DNA of 64,000 nt from CAWGMT01 sp963823675 (GTDB lineage: Bacteria; Planctomycetota; Planctomycetia; Isosphaerales; Isosphaeraceae): the NCBI GenBank assembly GCA_963823675.1, contig CAWGMT010000011.1:1-64000 (forward strand), written 5' to 3'. A program made the translations under genes and the position numbers. How positions within the stretch are numbered: the first letter of the stretch is position 1; every line of letters starts with the position of its first letter. Below are positions 1 to 12,052 of the stretch, one piece after another. The notes under the pieces were generated by a model that did no database searches, was not told where the DNA came from, and saw only the letters and a list, made by a program, of their open reading frames with translations.

Positions 1-32
1 ATCGGCGCGTCCCATATTCGAGGCGCGTAGCA

Positions 33-78
33 AAAGCCACCCCGGGGCGAGTCCTGAGATTGGCCCCGGGGCGGCTTT
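33..78 (-). terminator. Rho-independent terminator of the rRNA operon
   Basis: Seen directly: two nearly complementary GC-rich arms (33-49 and 62-78) around a short loop lie just downstream of the 5S gene on the minus strand. The 3' arm ends in a short T-rich tract when read on the minus strand. This is the expected end of the rRNA transcript. Confidence 0.8.
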
Positions 79-92
79 GGCTTTCGTAGATG

Positions 93-202
93 ATCCCGGC
101 GATAACCGACTTTCGCACCAGAGGCACTATCATAGGCCTGGCGGGCTTAACGGCCGTGTTCGGAATGGGAACGGGTGTGACCCCGCCAGTATGGTCGCCG
201 GA
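93..202 (-). rRNA. rrf: 5S ribosomal RNA
   Basis: The minus strand contains the conserved 5S core (CCCGTTCCCATTCCGAACAC, followed by GTTAAGCCC) and terminal segments that pair with each other (CCGGCGA at the 5' end, TCGCCGG at the 3' end), which sets the ends to within a few bases. About 110 nt, the usual size. It is the last gene of the operon, about 390 bases after 23S and directly before the terminator. Confidence 0.92.
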
Positions 203-387
203 AATGTGCCCGGCCGGCGGTCAAGCCGGGCCGGGCGCGTGCTCGTTGGGTGGTCGGGTCACACGCTGCGAGCGGCTAAGTGGGATCGCAAAGTTCGATT
301 TTCGGCCGGCCGCCGCAAATTGATCGGACCGATCGGTCGGATCGGACGCGGCGGCCGCCCGGCGCGGCATTCTCAGCGGGACCGCAC

Positions 388-408
388 TAGCCACGAATCA
401 CGAGCCAC
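388..408. repeat. Heptamer tandem repeat in the 23S-5S spacer
   Basis: Three imperfect 7-base units (tagccac, gaatcac, gagccac), with possible decayed units continuing to about 422. The unit resembles the better array at 3630-3657 in the 16S-23S spacer. The style is that of short tandemly repeated repetitive sequences described in cyanobacteria and seen in other large genomes. Confidence 0.6.
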
Positions 409-495
409 CGGTGAGTGGCGAGCGCTCCGTAATACTGTCGTCTTGAGCCCTTTGCAGATCGCACGCCCGATCGAATTGCTTGGCCTGGATCACCT

Positions 496-559
496 GGGAG
501 GGCGAGCCTCCCGGCGAGCCGGTTCTGGGAAGAGGGCTCGGCAGGAGCCTCGCCCTCCC
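496..559. repeat. Imperfect palindromic repeat (REP-like) in the 23S-5S spacer
   Basis: Two 25-base arms (496-520 and 535-559) are inverted copies with about three mismatches, around a 14-base loop. The arm core (gggagggcgag..cgagcc) can fold into a strong hairpin. From memory, elements with this core are widespread in planctomycete intergenic DNA and generate spurious short protein predictions; that recollection has not been checked here. No coding function is expected. Confidence 0.7.
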
Positions 560-594
560 CAATGTTGACAGGCAGCGCCCCGATCGGGGTGGTC

Positions 595-3398
<2,804 letters not shown>

Positions 3399-3579
3399 CA
3401 CGCCGATCGGACCGCCGCAGCAGACGCTCTTGCCAAGGCACGAGCGCCACGAAACGGCCATCTTCTCGACGGGCTTTTCACGCGAAGCCGGGGATTTCCA
3501 GCGCGGCGTCTCACGACGCAATCGCTTGGTCCCGACCTCATTTTTCTCTCGATCCGTAAGGGTTCTCAAGAACTCGAGT

Positions 3580-3607
3580 TGCCAGTCGCCGGTTCCTAGT
3601 TGCTAGC
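3580..3607. repeat. Degenerate heptamer array, first block
   Basis: Four imperfect 7-base units (tgccagt, cgccggt, tcctagt, tgctagc) with a shared C at position 3. Weaker than the neighbouring array at 3630-3657 but in the same 7-base register style. Confidence 0.4.
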
Positions 3608-3629
3608 ATGAAGGAATGTTCCTCGCTCC

Positions 3630-3657
3630 TAGCCACTAACCACCAGCCACCAGCCAC
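3630..3657. repeat. Heptamer array (4 units) in the 16S-23S spacer
   Basis: Four consecutive 7-base units: tagccac, taaccac, cagccac, cagccac. It lies between 23S and its boxA, and therefore within the primary rRNA transcript. Confidence 0.7.
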
Positions 3658-3780
3658 TCAATAAAACTGTATTATGGAGAGTGCCACTCACCCTCACGTG
3701 GGTTGGAAACGGGCCGGACCAAGGTCCATTCCGCTCCCTTGCACGCGGGTGTGTGATTCGTGTGTGACTGACCACCGGAT

Positions 3781-3792
3781 TGTCAAAAAGCA
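3781..3792 (-). promoter_or_regulatory. boxA antitermination site before 23S
   Basis: The minus strand reads TGCTTTTTGACA, one base away from the bacterial rRNA boxA consensus TGCTCTTTGACA. In known systems this RNA site is bound by the NusB-NusE complex to stop Rho termination in rRNA; a nusB gene is present at 50.7 kb. Confidence 0.65.
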
Positions 3793-4010
3793 CCGAGCCG
3801 CTGGACGAGCCCGCCATGAGGCACGCCGGTCTTGCCGCTCGTTCCTGGTCAAGCTGGCCAGGGAGCGGGGTCGTCACAAGAACGGCCCCGCCCCGCGGTC
3901 AGCGGGGTTGCGCGCGAGATCTCGGTCGATTGCTCTTTCGCCTGCCAATATATCAACGACGAGGCGCCGTCTTCTTCTTGCGCGATCTCGGCATCGCGGT
4001 AATAAGAGAT

Positions 4011-4036
4011 CGGGGGACAGAGCCCCCTCCTACACA
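4011..4036 (-). repeat. REP-like hairpin with GTAG head
   Basis: On the minus strand a GTAG tetranucleotide is followed by GGAG and then a G5/C5 stem (4012-4016 with 4023-4027) around a six-base loop. This layout (tetranucleotide head plus short GC hairpin) is that of REP elements mobilised by RAYT transposases. A RAYT-like pseudogene lies at 40.3-41.3 kb. Only one copy was recognised in the window. Confidence 0.45.
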
Positions 4037-4195
4037 AGGCGTCGCGTCACAAAACCCTCGGGGGAAGCCGGCGGGCTCAAAGTCGATCTTGAGAAAAATG
4101 CGGGACGGAGCCGACGTGGCCTTAATAATCAATGATGTTGTCTCATGAATGAGACGACTTCATGGATCTTCGGCCAAGGTTTCCAAGGAAGTCCT

Positions 4196-5717
<1,522 letters not shown>

Positions 5718-6263
5718 ATGAGTCGGCAACCACGCGGGCAGGTCCCCAAGCGGGGTTGTCCTGGCGGTTTCCGATCCCCACCCTCAAAGGGTTGAGGAAA
5801 ATTGCTGATCGCACGACGCTTCCCGCGGTCCGAATCGATCCTGGCACTGATCTGGAAAGACGCTCCGGAAGAGCGTCCTCGCCAAACCGTGTCCGGGCGG
5901 TTCGTCCCCCAGGAAACGTATGCCGGTCGTTGAAAGCCGTCCCGCCGCCCGAATTCTGGCGACCTACCAGTTCGGGCGATCTGGAGCGACCCTTCACACG
6001 CCGGCTTCCCTCAAGGGTTATTTGACACGACGAATCTCATCTCGTCTGTCTATTCCTTGCATATTGGCTGACGAATGCAATCGACCGGATTGTCAAAGAA
6101 CGGCCGCCCGAGTAGACGCTGGACGCGACGAATACTCGCCATGGCCCAGACCCACTCGAATTGGCCTCGCCTCGCCAGAATCTACCGACACCATCGGCCG
6201 GTTCAAGCCTGCCGCTTGGCGGCTCGTCCCGGCCGTTGCCTGGCCTCGATTTGCTAACAAGGT
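5718..6263 (-). other. 16S leader of the rRNA transcript
   Basis: About 550 bases between the proposed promoter and the 5' end of 16S. It carries a boxA site (6091-6102) and a clear small hairpin at about 5859-5877 (gacgctc and gagcgtc arms). No tRNA or convincing protein gene was seen. Confidence 0.5.
6091..6102 (-). promoter_or_regulatory. boxA antitermination site before 16S
   Basis: The minus strand reads CGTTCTTTGACA, close to the boxA consensus TGCTCTTTGACA. The next bases (ATCCGGT) match those after the boxA in front of 23S, which supports a shared and functional element. Confidence 0.65.
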
Positions 6264-6270
6264 AACTTCA

Positions 6271-6299
6271 ATGGTAGCTTCAAGAAGCCCGAAGGTCAA
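6271..6299 (-). promoter_or_regulatory. Candidate rRNA operon promoter
   Basis: On the minus strand TTGACC (6294-6299) is followed after exactly 17 bases by TACCAT (6271-6276). This is the best sigma-70-type pair upstream of the boxA and would start transcription near 6264. No start-site data exist here, so the call is inferred from position and spacing. Confidence 0.45.
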
Positions 6300-6395
6300 C
6301 TCTCCTCAAAATATTTTTCCCCAATGGCAGGGTTTTCCTCGGGCCAGAATTGGAACCATGGACAGAAATCGCCCAGGGTTCGTCAGCCGATCAGG

Positions 6396-6401
6396 TATAA
6401 T
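6396..6401 (+). promoter_or_regulatory. -10 box giving a possible leaderless transcript
   Basis: A perfect TATAAT ends six bases before the ATG at 6408. No -35 box at 17 bases is convincing. Transcription starting at the usual distance would begin at the ATG itself, and no Shine-Dalgarno sequence precedes it. Confidence 0.45.
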
Positions 6402-6407
6402 GTCTGC

Positions 6408-6743
6408 ATGTCGCTTGCCATACCAAAACCCACTGAGAACGACTGGGTCAAAACCGTACTGTTCGACCGTGGATATCTACCCAGGATTCGCGGCGATGCG
6501 ATCAAGGTCTACCTAGCGATCATCGAGGCGGCCGGCGGTCTTCCGGACCGCAGCGTAACCATCAGCCTCAGCCTGCTCATGCGCCGCACTCATCTGTCGT
6601 GCCCAACGGTGATCGAGAGTCTGGCTCGGCTTGAGGAGCTCGGCCTGGTCGTCTCAACAACCCACGAGCGAGGTAAAGTCAAAACCTACTACGTCTCCGA
6701 CCCTCCTCCGGAAAACCAACATGACACGGCGGCTACGGGCTAG
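6408..6743 (+). CDS. Small winged-helix (HTH_36-like) DNA-binding protein
   Basis: Predicted 111-residue DNA-binding protein. The segment from about residue 20 to 85 (GDAIKVYLAIIEAAGG, then a helix-turn-helix around TISLSLLMRRTHLSCPTVIE, and a wing ending LVVSTTHERGKVKTYYV) has the pattern of HTH_36 domains found in replication-initiator-like proteins of plasmids, phages and integrated elements. The ATG at 6408 was chosen over an upstream one because the domain begins soon after it and a TATAAT box sits at the right distance. The next gene encodes a longer protein with the same domain and a similar opening (AIKVYLVI), so the two are probably paralogues. The role is inferred; no partner or target is known. 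Confidence 0.65.
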   Translation: MSLAIPKPTENDWVKTVLFDRGYLPRIRGDAIKVYLAIIEAAGGLPDRSVTISLSLLMRRTHLSCPTVIESLARLEELGLVVSTTHERGKVKTYYVSDPPPENQHDTAATG

Positions 6744-6835
6744 TGATCGGCCAAAGCGACGGAGTACGCTGGTTAGATGAAGCCACCACGCTCTTCAAAC
6801 CGACAACCGATCATTAACCTATCTGACTGCCGGCC

Positions 6836-7870
6836 ATGAATTCCTATTTTTTCCGGGTCGAGCACGATCTGCTTCGCTCCGAAGCGTTTAAAGAGTTGGG
6901 CGGCTCGGCAATCAAGGTTTACCTCGTAATCGGGCTCTATTCCGATTTCGGCACCGATTGGGCATACCCCAGCATACGCACAATTGCCCATCAGGCCGGC
7001 TTGAGCCGGCAAACGGTCCTGGTCGCCATTGACCAGCTCGCTCGCATGGGCCTGCTTGCCACCAGCAAGACCAAAGGCCGGTCGACAGCATATCGAATCA
7101 TCCGACAAGCGCCTCAGCGTCCTCCACGACAGCGCGAAAGCACCAGGCAGTCCAAGAAACCGAAGCAGAGTAGTCTAAATTCTTTAGATGACACCCTCCA
7201 AAGTGGTCCATATTTTTTAGAGGATAGCCCCGAAACCGGTCCAGAATCTGGACCGGCATCGGCCCAAGCTCTGGGCCGGATCGGCCCGGAGGCTGGGCCT
7301 CAACAAGAGGCCATATCCAAACACGAAACGACAGCATCAATTCCGATTCCGGGAACTCCGTTTCGAATCACGGCCGACGGTCGGTTGCATGTTGCTGTCG
7401 ATCTGCAGGAATTGTTGACGAATCAGGGAATCCCCAAGAACCTGGCCAGTCGCTTGGTCGCGCAAAAGGACCCTGAAGCAGTGGCAAAGGTTCTGCTCAA
7501 CGCTCTTTACCTTCAAAGTCAGGGCAAACTTCAAAACGGTCCGGGCTATATCCGCGCCGGCATCGAAGACGGATACGACCTCTTACCGCAGGTTGCCAGC
7601 AGGTTAGAAAGCCGGCGCCGACAACTCGAAGGCTACCTGAGGCAGGTAGAAAACCGGGAACGGCAAACGCGCGAAGCGCAAGAGCAGGCGTCTGAAGAGT
7701 CGGCAATGAATTATGTGTTGGAGCAGCTCGGCCCAGCTCAACTTAACTCCTTGGTTGAACAGGCGATCCGCTTACTTCCGGAACCGATTGTGCGTCGTAA
7801 CCCAACGCTGTCGAACCCCTTTGTACGCGCGAAGGTCTACGAACTCGCCTGTGGAGAACCAACCGGCTGA
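6836..7870 (+). CDS. Replication-initiator-like protein with N-terminal HTH_36 domain
   Basis: 344 residues. Residues 1-90 form a winged helix (GSAIKVYLVIGLYSDFG, PSIRTIAHQAGLSRQTVLVA, then a wing ending TAYRIIRQ). Residues 95-165 are a hydrophilic linker rich in Gly, Pro, Ser and Glu. The C-terminal half contains NGPGYIRAGIEDGYDL, which resembles the motif seen in DnaD/replication-initiator-like proteins of mobile elements, followed by a charged coiled-coil stretch (RRRQLEGYLRQVENRERQ). It follows the smaller HTH_36 gene on the same strand, 92 bases downstream. A replication or transfer role on an integrated element is an inference; a transcriptional role is also possible. Confidence 0.65.
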   Translation: MNSYFFRVEHDLLRSEAFKELGGSAIKVYLVIGLYSDFGTDWAYPSIRTIAHQAGLSRQTVLVAIDQLARMGLLATSKTKGRSTAYRIIRQAPQRPPRQRESTRQSKKPKQSSLNSLDDTLQSGPYFLEDSPETGPESGPASAQALGRIGPEAGPQQEAISKHETTASIPIPGTPFRITADGRLHVAVDLQELLTNQGIPKNLASRLVAQKDPEAVAKVLLNALYLQSQGKLQNGPGYIRAGIEDGYDLLPQVASRLESRRRQLEGYLRQVENRERQTREAQEQASEESAMNYVLEQLGPAQLNSLVEQAIRLLPEPIVRRNPTLSNPFVRAKVYELACGEPTG

Positions 7871-7975
7871 TAGAATCTCGACCGGTTCGCGTTTTCCCGA
7901 TATGGCCAGCTTGGCAGTCTCAGATCGGGACATTCGAGTATGCTGCCAAAACGGCAGCGACACGTGGTGATCGGT

Positions 7976-9631
7976 TTAATCTGGCGTATCATCCTGCTGA
8001 TATGCAACCACTTTGTCCTGCATGAACAGGATATTGGGTGTGGCACGCTGCTTGCCGGGGTCCGGTTTACGCATGATCAAAAGGTCGCGAACCTGGCCAA
8101 GCAGACGGCCCTCAACGCGGGCACGTCGCACATGCTGGGGAAGATAAGCACCGTCCATCGGGCAACTGATTCGCCGCTCGGGAAGAAACCCCGCACGCGT
8201 CGCAGCAACATAGCCCAGAAGCACATGATCCAGATAACCGAACCCACTGGGGATGTCTTTTTCAGTCTGGTTGGCTAGCAGAAGGGCCAGGTAACCTCCA
8301 GGTCGAAGTGTGGCGAAGGCATGCCCGGCCAGATTGTGGAGAAAGGCGATCCACTCGGTCAACGGGGCTGTTGCGACCGTGTTGATGGGATACTTCTGAG
8401 CTAGCATGGTGTGGTAGGGAGGGTCGCAGAAAATCAAGTCACAACCAACTGCCTCTCGGGGAAATCCACGGCGAATATCGTGTGCTCGGATCTCCAGGCG
8501 GGCTGGGTGAAGGTCGTAAGCAAGACACCGTCGTCCCATTGATTCGCACACATCCAGCGTTGTTCCACCGCCAGCCATGGGATCGACTACCAAGGCATCG
8601 GGGGAGGTGTAGTAATAAAGCGTGTGAGCAACGATGGCTGCTGGAATCGCACCTGGGTGCGGCATGCCGAAGGCCCGATTGTGCCGGAAGGACCAGACGT
8701 CATACGGTGTGGGGCGGAAGTTCGCACTGAAACAGTCACGCCGGCGCAAGTCCTTGTATGCGGCGTGAACCGTCTTGGTTCCTGCGTCCAGTTGGTTGAC
8801 CGCGCTCTGCGCGCGGATATCACCCGATTGCGCCAGGTGCCAAATCGCCCGGGCTTGGCGATACAAATCCTTTCCTCCCATTCCAAGATAGCTGGCGATT
8901 GCCGAATCGGTTCGCCCCCGGTTATTGCGCTGTGAGCGCGTCGCCGACTCAATGCCCGCAGTCGGTTCTCTCTGCTCGCCAGGAGTGTCGGAATTCCGAC
9001 AATCGACTTGATTGAATCGCGTCGGCGACTTTTCTATTCTTCGTAGATTGTTGAGCTTTCGATTCTTTGCTTCAGTTCCCCAGATTTCCTCCAAGGCGTC
9101 GCCTTCGCGCATCAAGTGGCTGAACGTTTTAAGACGTTGCCGGTTGTAGTCCAAAATCGCCCGTTGACGCGATTTGCCAGGCGGTAGGGCACGCACCTCA
9201 CAAGGGACTTCAGCCATTCCAAGAGCCAAGGCACAGGCTAACCGCCGATGTCCGGAAATGACCTCCCAGGATTCGGCTCCGGATCCTGGCGCCACAATCA
9301 GCGCTACCAGGATTCCATGCTCCCGAATACTTGGCAAAAGGTCATCGATCTGAGTAGTTACGTCGCCATAAATTGACATGCTAAAACCATTTGGATTCAG
9401 TCGCTGGGGCGGAATGGCAATCGCTCGTGGGATTCTACAGATTCCGTTAGGCGCTGAATGCATGAAAGGACATCCTTGTCCTCGGCGTGGTTTTGCGAGG
9501 TCGATGGTAGGCCTAGGGCTGGGCAAAGCTAGCAGAGGTGCCCCAGGTTGTCCAGAACGTTTTTCGTAGGCGTGCGCGGTCTGCAGTTGCACCGTCAGCG
9601 GTGGGGCCGTCTCAACGACGATGTTTGGCAT
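7976..9631 (-). CDS. ParB-like nuclease/N-terminal domain fused to a DNA methyltransferase
   Basis: 551 residues in two modules. Residues about 62-150 match the ParB/Spo0J N-terminal domain, with the hallmark SGHRRLACALALGM. Residues about 330-520 are an S-adenosylmethionine-dependent DNA methyltransferase: VVDPMAGGGTT is the cofactor-binding motif I and DLIFCDPPYH is catalytic motif IV, in the motif order I then IV. The expected activity is N6-adenine or N4-cytosine methylation; the site is unknown and no cognate restriction enzyme is nearby. Such fusions are mostly carried by phages and integrated elements. The gene converges on the HTH_36 pair, forming a cassette beside the rRNA operon. 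The true start may lie inside the first 60 residues, which show no domain. Confidence 0.8.
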   Translation of the reverse strand: MPNIVVETAPPLTVQLQTAHAYEKRSGQPGAPLLALPSPRPTIDLAKPRRGQGCPFMHSAPNGICRIPRAIAIPPQRLNPNGFSMSIYGDVTTQIDDLLPSIREHGILVALIVAPGSGAESWEVISGHRRLACALALGMAEVPCEVRALPPGKSRQRAILDYNRQRLKTFSHLMREGDALEEIWGTEAKNRKLNNLRRIEKSPTRFNQVDCRNSDTPGEQREPTAGIESATRSQRNNRGRTDSAIASYLGMGGKDLYRQARAIWHLAQSGDIRAQSAVNQLDAGTKTVHAAYKDLRRRDCFSANFRPTPYDVWSFRHNRAFGMPHPGAIPAAIVAHTLYYYTSPDALVVDPMAGGGTTLDVCESMGRRCLAYDLHPARLEIRAHDIRRGFPREAVGCDLIFCDPPYHTMLAQKYPINTVATAPLTEWIAFLHNLAGHAFATLRPGGYLALLLANQTEKDIPSGFGYLDHVLLGYVAATRAGFLPERRISCPMDGAYLPQHVRRARVEGRLLGQVRDLLIMRKPDPGKQRATPNILFMQDKVVAYQQDDTPD

Positions 9632-9792
9632 AGACGCCGCTCGCTTTAGAGAGTAAATGCAGGGTTACACATCCGTCTGCGGGAAGACAGGCCAGCGAAA
9701 GCGAGCCGCCACCGAGCAGGTGCGTGCTATCGCCACATCAGGAAGCCGGGACTCGCGTTGCTGGCAGAACCTTGGCAAGGGTCAGGTTCATC

Positions 9793-10617
9793 ATGAAAAA
9801 TGCGCGGTCGACGCTGTCCATTGTGATACCCGCGAAAAACGAAGCGGCGAGTCTGCCGCAGTTGGTTGCCGAAGTCCGCCGCGTCTTGCATTTCTTATCG
9901 AATCGTGCCAGCTCGCGTGGGTTGGCTGCCTTTGAAATCCTGGTCATCGATGACGGTTCGACGGACCAGACGCGCTCGATTCTCGCTGCTCTCGCCGGGG
10001 TCTATCCCGAGCTCAGAACGTTGACGCTGGCGTGCAGCGTCGGCCAAACAGCGGCAACGATAGCCGGGATTCGCGCCGCCAGGGGATCCTGGATTGCGAC
10101 CTTAGATGCCGACTTGCAGAACGATCCGGCGGATCTGGTGCGTCTCTGGGACGTCCTGCCTGGCTATGGCGCTGCACTCGGGTGGCGAGTCAACCGGCAG
10201 GATGTATGGTCCAGGCGGACAATTAGCCAGTGGGCGAACTGCTTACGAAATCTGGTGTTGGGTCAATCGATTCGAGACACTGGATGTTCCGTGCGCATCT
10301 TTTCCCGCGACCTGGCTCTTCGTCTGCCAACCTTTCACGGCGCACATCGCTTCTTGGGACCGCTCTTGATCCGGGAAGGATGCCGGGTGGTTCAGGTGCC
10401 GGTCTATCATCGCCGGCGCTCACACGGCCGGTCGCACTACAACCTGTGGAACCGGTCTTTTCAAGTCGTTATTGACTTGCTCGGCGTTGCCTGGCTCATG
10501 CAACGGCCAGTGCGTTACAAGCTCATCGATGCTGGGTGTCCTGGCGCGGTTGGAAACGAGGCTGCACTTAACGTCCTGAGCCTGGCCGCCGAGCACCCGC
10601 TCATTGCCGTCCGCTAG
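9793..10617 (+). CDS. Family 2 glycosyltransferase, dolichol-phosphate-mannose-synthase-like
   Basis: Transfers a sugar from a nucleotide donor, in this subfamily usually to polyprenyl phosphate on the cytoplasmic face of the membrane. The sequence has the GT-A opening SIVIPAKNEAASL, the donor-binding VIDDGSTDQT, the metal-binding TLDADLQNDP (DxD) and the late motif RRSHGRSHY typical of DPM1/ArnC-like enzymes. Only a short hydrophobic stretch follows, so it lacks the C-terminal membrane anchor of longer relatives. The ATG at 9793 was chosen because the catalytic fold begins at residue 9; an upstream frame extension adds nothing conserved. The next gene, 15 bases away, encodes a LAB_N protein, a common partner in lipid-glycan modification loci. 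Confidence 0.85.
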   Translation: MKNARSTLSIVIPAKNEAASLPQLVAEVRRVLHFLSNRASSRGLAAFEILVIDDGSTDQTRSILAALAGVYPELRTLTLACSVGQTAATIAGIRAARGSWIATLDADLQNDPADLVRLWDVLPGYGAALGWRVNRQDVWSRRTISQWANCLRNLVLGQSIRDTGCSVRIFSRDLALRLPTFHGAHRFLGPLLIREGCRVVQVPVYHRRRSHGRSHYNLWNRSFQVVIDLLGVAWLMQRPVRYKLIDAGCPGAVGNEAALNVLSLAAEHPLIAVR

Positions 10618-10632
10618 CGGGAGGAACCAGCC

Positions 10633-10914
10633 GTGTCGCCGCTCACGTTCTGGTTGGCAGTCGGCTTTATGGGACAGGCCCTTTTCACAGCGCGATTCGT
10701 GCTGCAATGGGTGTCGTCCGAACGCAAAGGCAGTTCGGTGGTGCCGGTGGCGTTCTGGTGGCTAAGCTTGCTGGGAGGCGCAGCGCTAATGTGCTACGCA
10801 ATTTCCCGCCGCGATGCGGTCATCGTCACGGGACAAGGGATGGGGCTTTTTGTCTATGTGCGAAACCTCGTCTTGGTGGGCAAAGCCAAGCGGACTCGAA
10901 CCCCGATTGGTTGA
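10633..10914 (+). CDS. Lipid A biosynthesis N-terminal (LAB_N) domain membrane protein
   Basis: 93 residues with two to three membrane helices (TFWLAVGFMGQALFTARFVLQW, shown here only as a span at residues 4-25, then residues 41-56 and 66-82). The pattern RFVLQWVSSERK.S.VP..FW is that of the LAB_N family (PF07578), short proteins that occur next to polyprenyl-phosphate glycosyltransferases. Translation starts at a GTG, 15 bases after the GT2 stop, so the pair is probably one operon. The exact biochemical role of stand-alone LAB_N proteins is not settled. Confidence 0.8.
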   Translation: MSPLTFWLAVGFMGQALFTARFVLQWVSSERKGSSVVPVAFWWLSLLGGAALMCYAISRRDAVIVTGQGMGLFVYVRNLVLVGKAKRTRTPIG

Positions 10915-10989
10915 CACTGACATTCGCGATGAGGTCGGAAAATCGACGTAACCTGCTTCTCCATCCGGCGGTTGGAGACGGGATCCAGT

Positions 10990-11787
10990 TCAAAGCTCAG
11001 GCCCGAGACCCAACAATTGCCTCATGGCTAGACCGATATCCGGGGCATGCATGAGCGATTCGCCGACCAGGATGGCAGAGATCCCGGCAGCCTGGAGCCG
11101 TTTGACATCATGACGCGTGCGAATACCGCTTTCGCTGACGAGAACGACATCCGACGGGATCTGATCGCGCAAGCGGAGAGTATGTTCGATGTCGGTGCCG
11201 AAATGTTTGAGATCGCGGTTGTTGATCCCGATCAGGTCAGCACCCAGGCCCAGTACGCGCGGCAAGTTTGCCGCATCATGGAACTCGACCAAGGCAGCCA
11301 TTCCCAATTGCCGCGCCAGTTGAAGCAACCGGCTGATCAAGGCGTCGTCGAGTATTTCGGCTATCAGCAGCACGGCATCAGCGCCGGCCGACCGAGATTC
11401 GACGACTTGATATTCGTCGATCAAGAAATCCTTACGCAATAGCGGAATTATCGCCGACTGCCGGACCCGCCTCAAGTGCGTGAGATCGCCCTGGAAGTAA
11501 GGCGCATCGGTCAGTACGCTCATACACGTCGCACCATGTGCTTGGTAGGTCATGGCAATCGTTACGGGGTCGAAATCGTGCCGAATGACCTGTGCTGAGG
11601 GACTTGCTTTTTTGATCTCAGCGATGAGACGGATGGGGCCAGGAAATGCGAGGGCTGCGCGGAAGTCGCGGACTGGTGGAGCTGCGGCAAGCTGTGCTTC
11701 AAGCTTTTCTAAGGGCAGACGGCACCGTGCCGCAGCGACCTCTGCCTGCTTGGATATCACGATTTCATCGAGGATAGTCATCGTCAT
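10990..11787 (-). CDS. trpC: Indole-3-glycerol phosphate synthase
   Basis: Closes the indole ring from carboxyphenylaminodeoxyribulose phosphate in tryptophan synthesis; cytoplasmic TIM barrel. Signature elements are in order: AEIKKASPSA (catalytic Lys and phosphate loop), LLRKDFLID (general-acid Lys), LVEFHD (Glu), IGINNRDL and VSESGI (phosphate grip). About 265 residues, full length. The ATG at 11787 gives a start typical of the family (MTMTILDEIV); an ATG 21 bases upstream is possible. No other trp gene is nearby, so the gene stands alone, converging on the LAB_N gene. Confidence 0.93.
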   Translation of the reverse strand: MTMTILDEIVISKQAEVAAARCRLPLEKLEAQLAAAPPVRDFRAALAFPGPIRLIAEIKKASPSAQVIRHDFDPVTIAMTYQAHGATCMSVLTDAPYFQGDLTHLRRVRQSAIIPLLRKDFLIDEYQVVESRSAGADAVLLIAEILDDALISRLLQLARQLGMAALVEFHDAANLPRVLGLGADLIGINNRDLKHFGTDIEHTLRLRDQIPSDVVLVSESGIRTRHDVKRLQAAGISAILVGESLMHAPDIGLAMRQLLGLGPEL

Positions 11788-12052
11788 AGCATGTCTCTGC
11801 GCGTCCAAGCATCACGGTGTCACAAGAGCTTTTGCGAGGGCGGATCTTGGAATTGGGAAAGCTCTATGGGTGTTGTCACATGCACCGGTTTTTGGGGAAT
11901 GGCTCGAGAATCTTTGGAAGATCTGTGTTTGCGAATTGGCCTCGACGCGTTATAGGAAGTAGAAGCAGTTAACAAGTTGGTGATCCCGCACCATTCTACT
12001 TGTAAGGCTGGGGTTCGGCGAGATCGGCAGCAAGGAAGCAGGAGGAACGATC

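Larger units (their letters stand above)
3399..4195 (-). other. 16S-23S internal transcribed spacer without tRNA genes
   Basis: About 800 bases between the mature rRNAs. I looked on the minus strand for the usual Ile and Ala tRNA genes (T-arm GGTTCGAATCC, anticodon loops, acceptor pairing) and found none. The spacer instead holds two heptamer arrays (3580-3607, 3630-3657), a boxA antitermination site (3781-3792), a REP-like hairpin (4011-4036) and a small hairpin at about 4140-4155. No coding region is supported. Confidence 0.7.

Noticed and set aside
3920..3945. A boxA-like word tgctcttt on the plus strand in the spacer
   Set aside because: It is on the strand opposite to rRNA transcription and lacks the GACA end.
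9632..9792. Possible cobalamin-type riboswitch before the GT2 gene
   Set aside because: Only fragments of the B12-box pattern are seen; pairing elements are missing.
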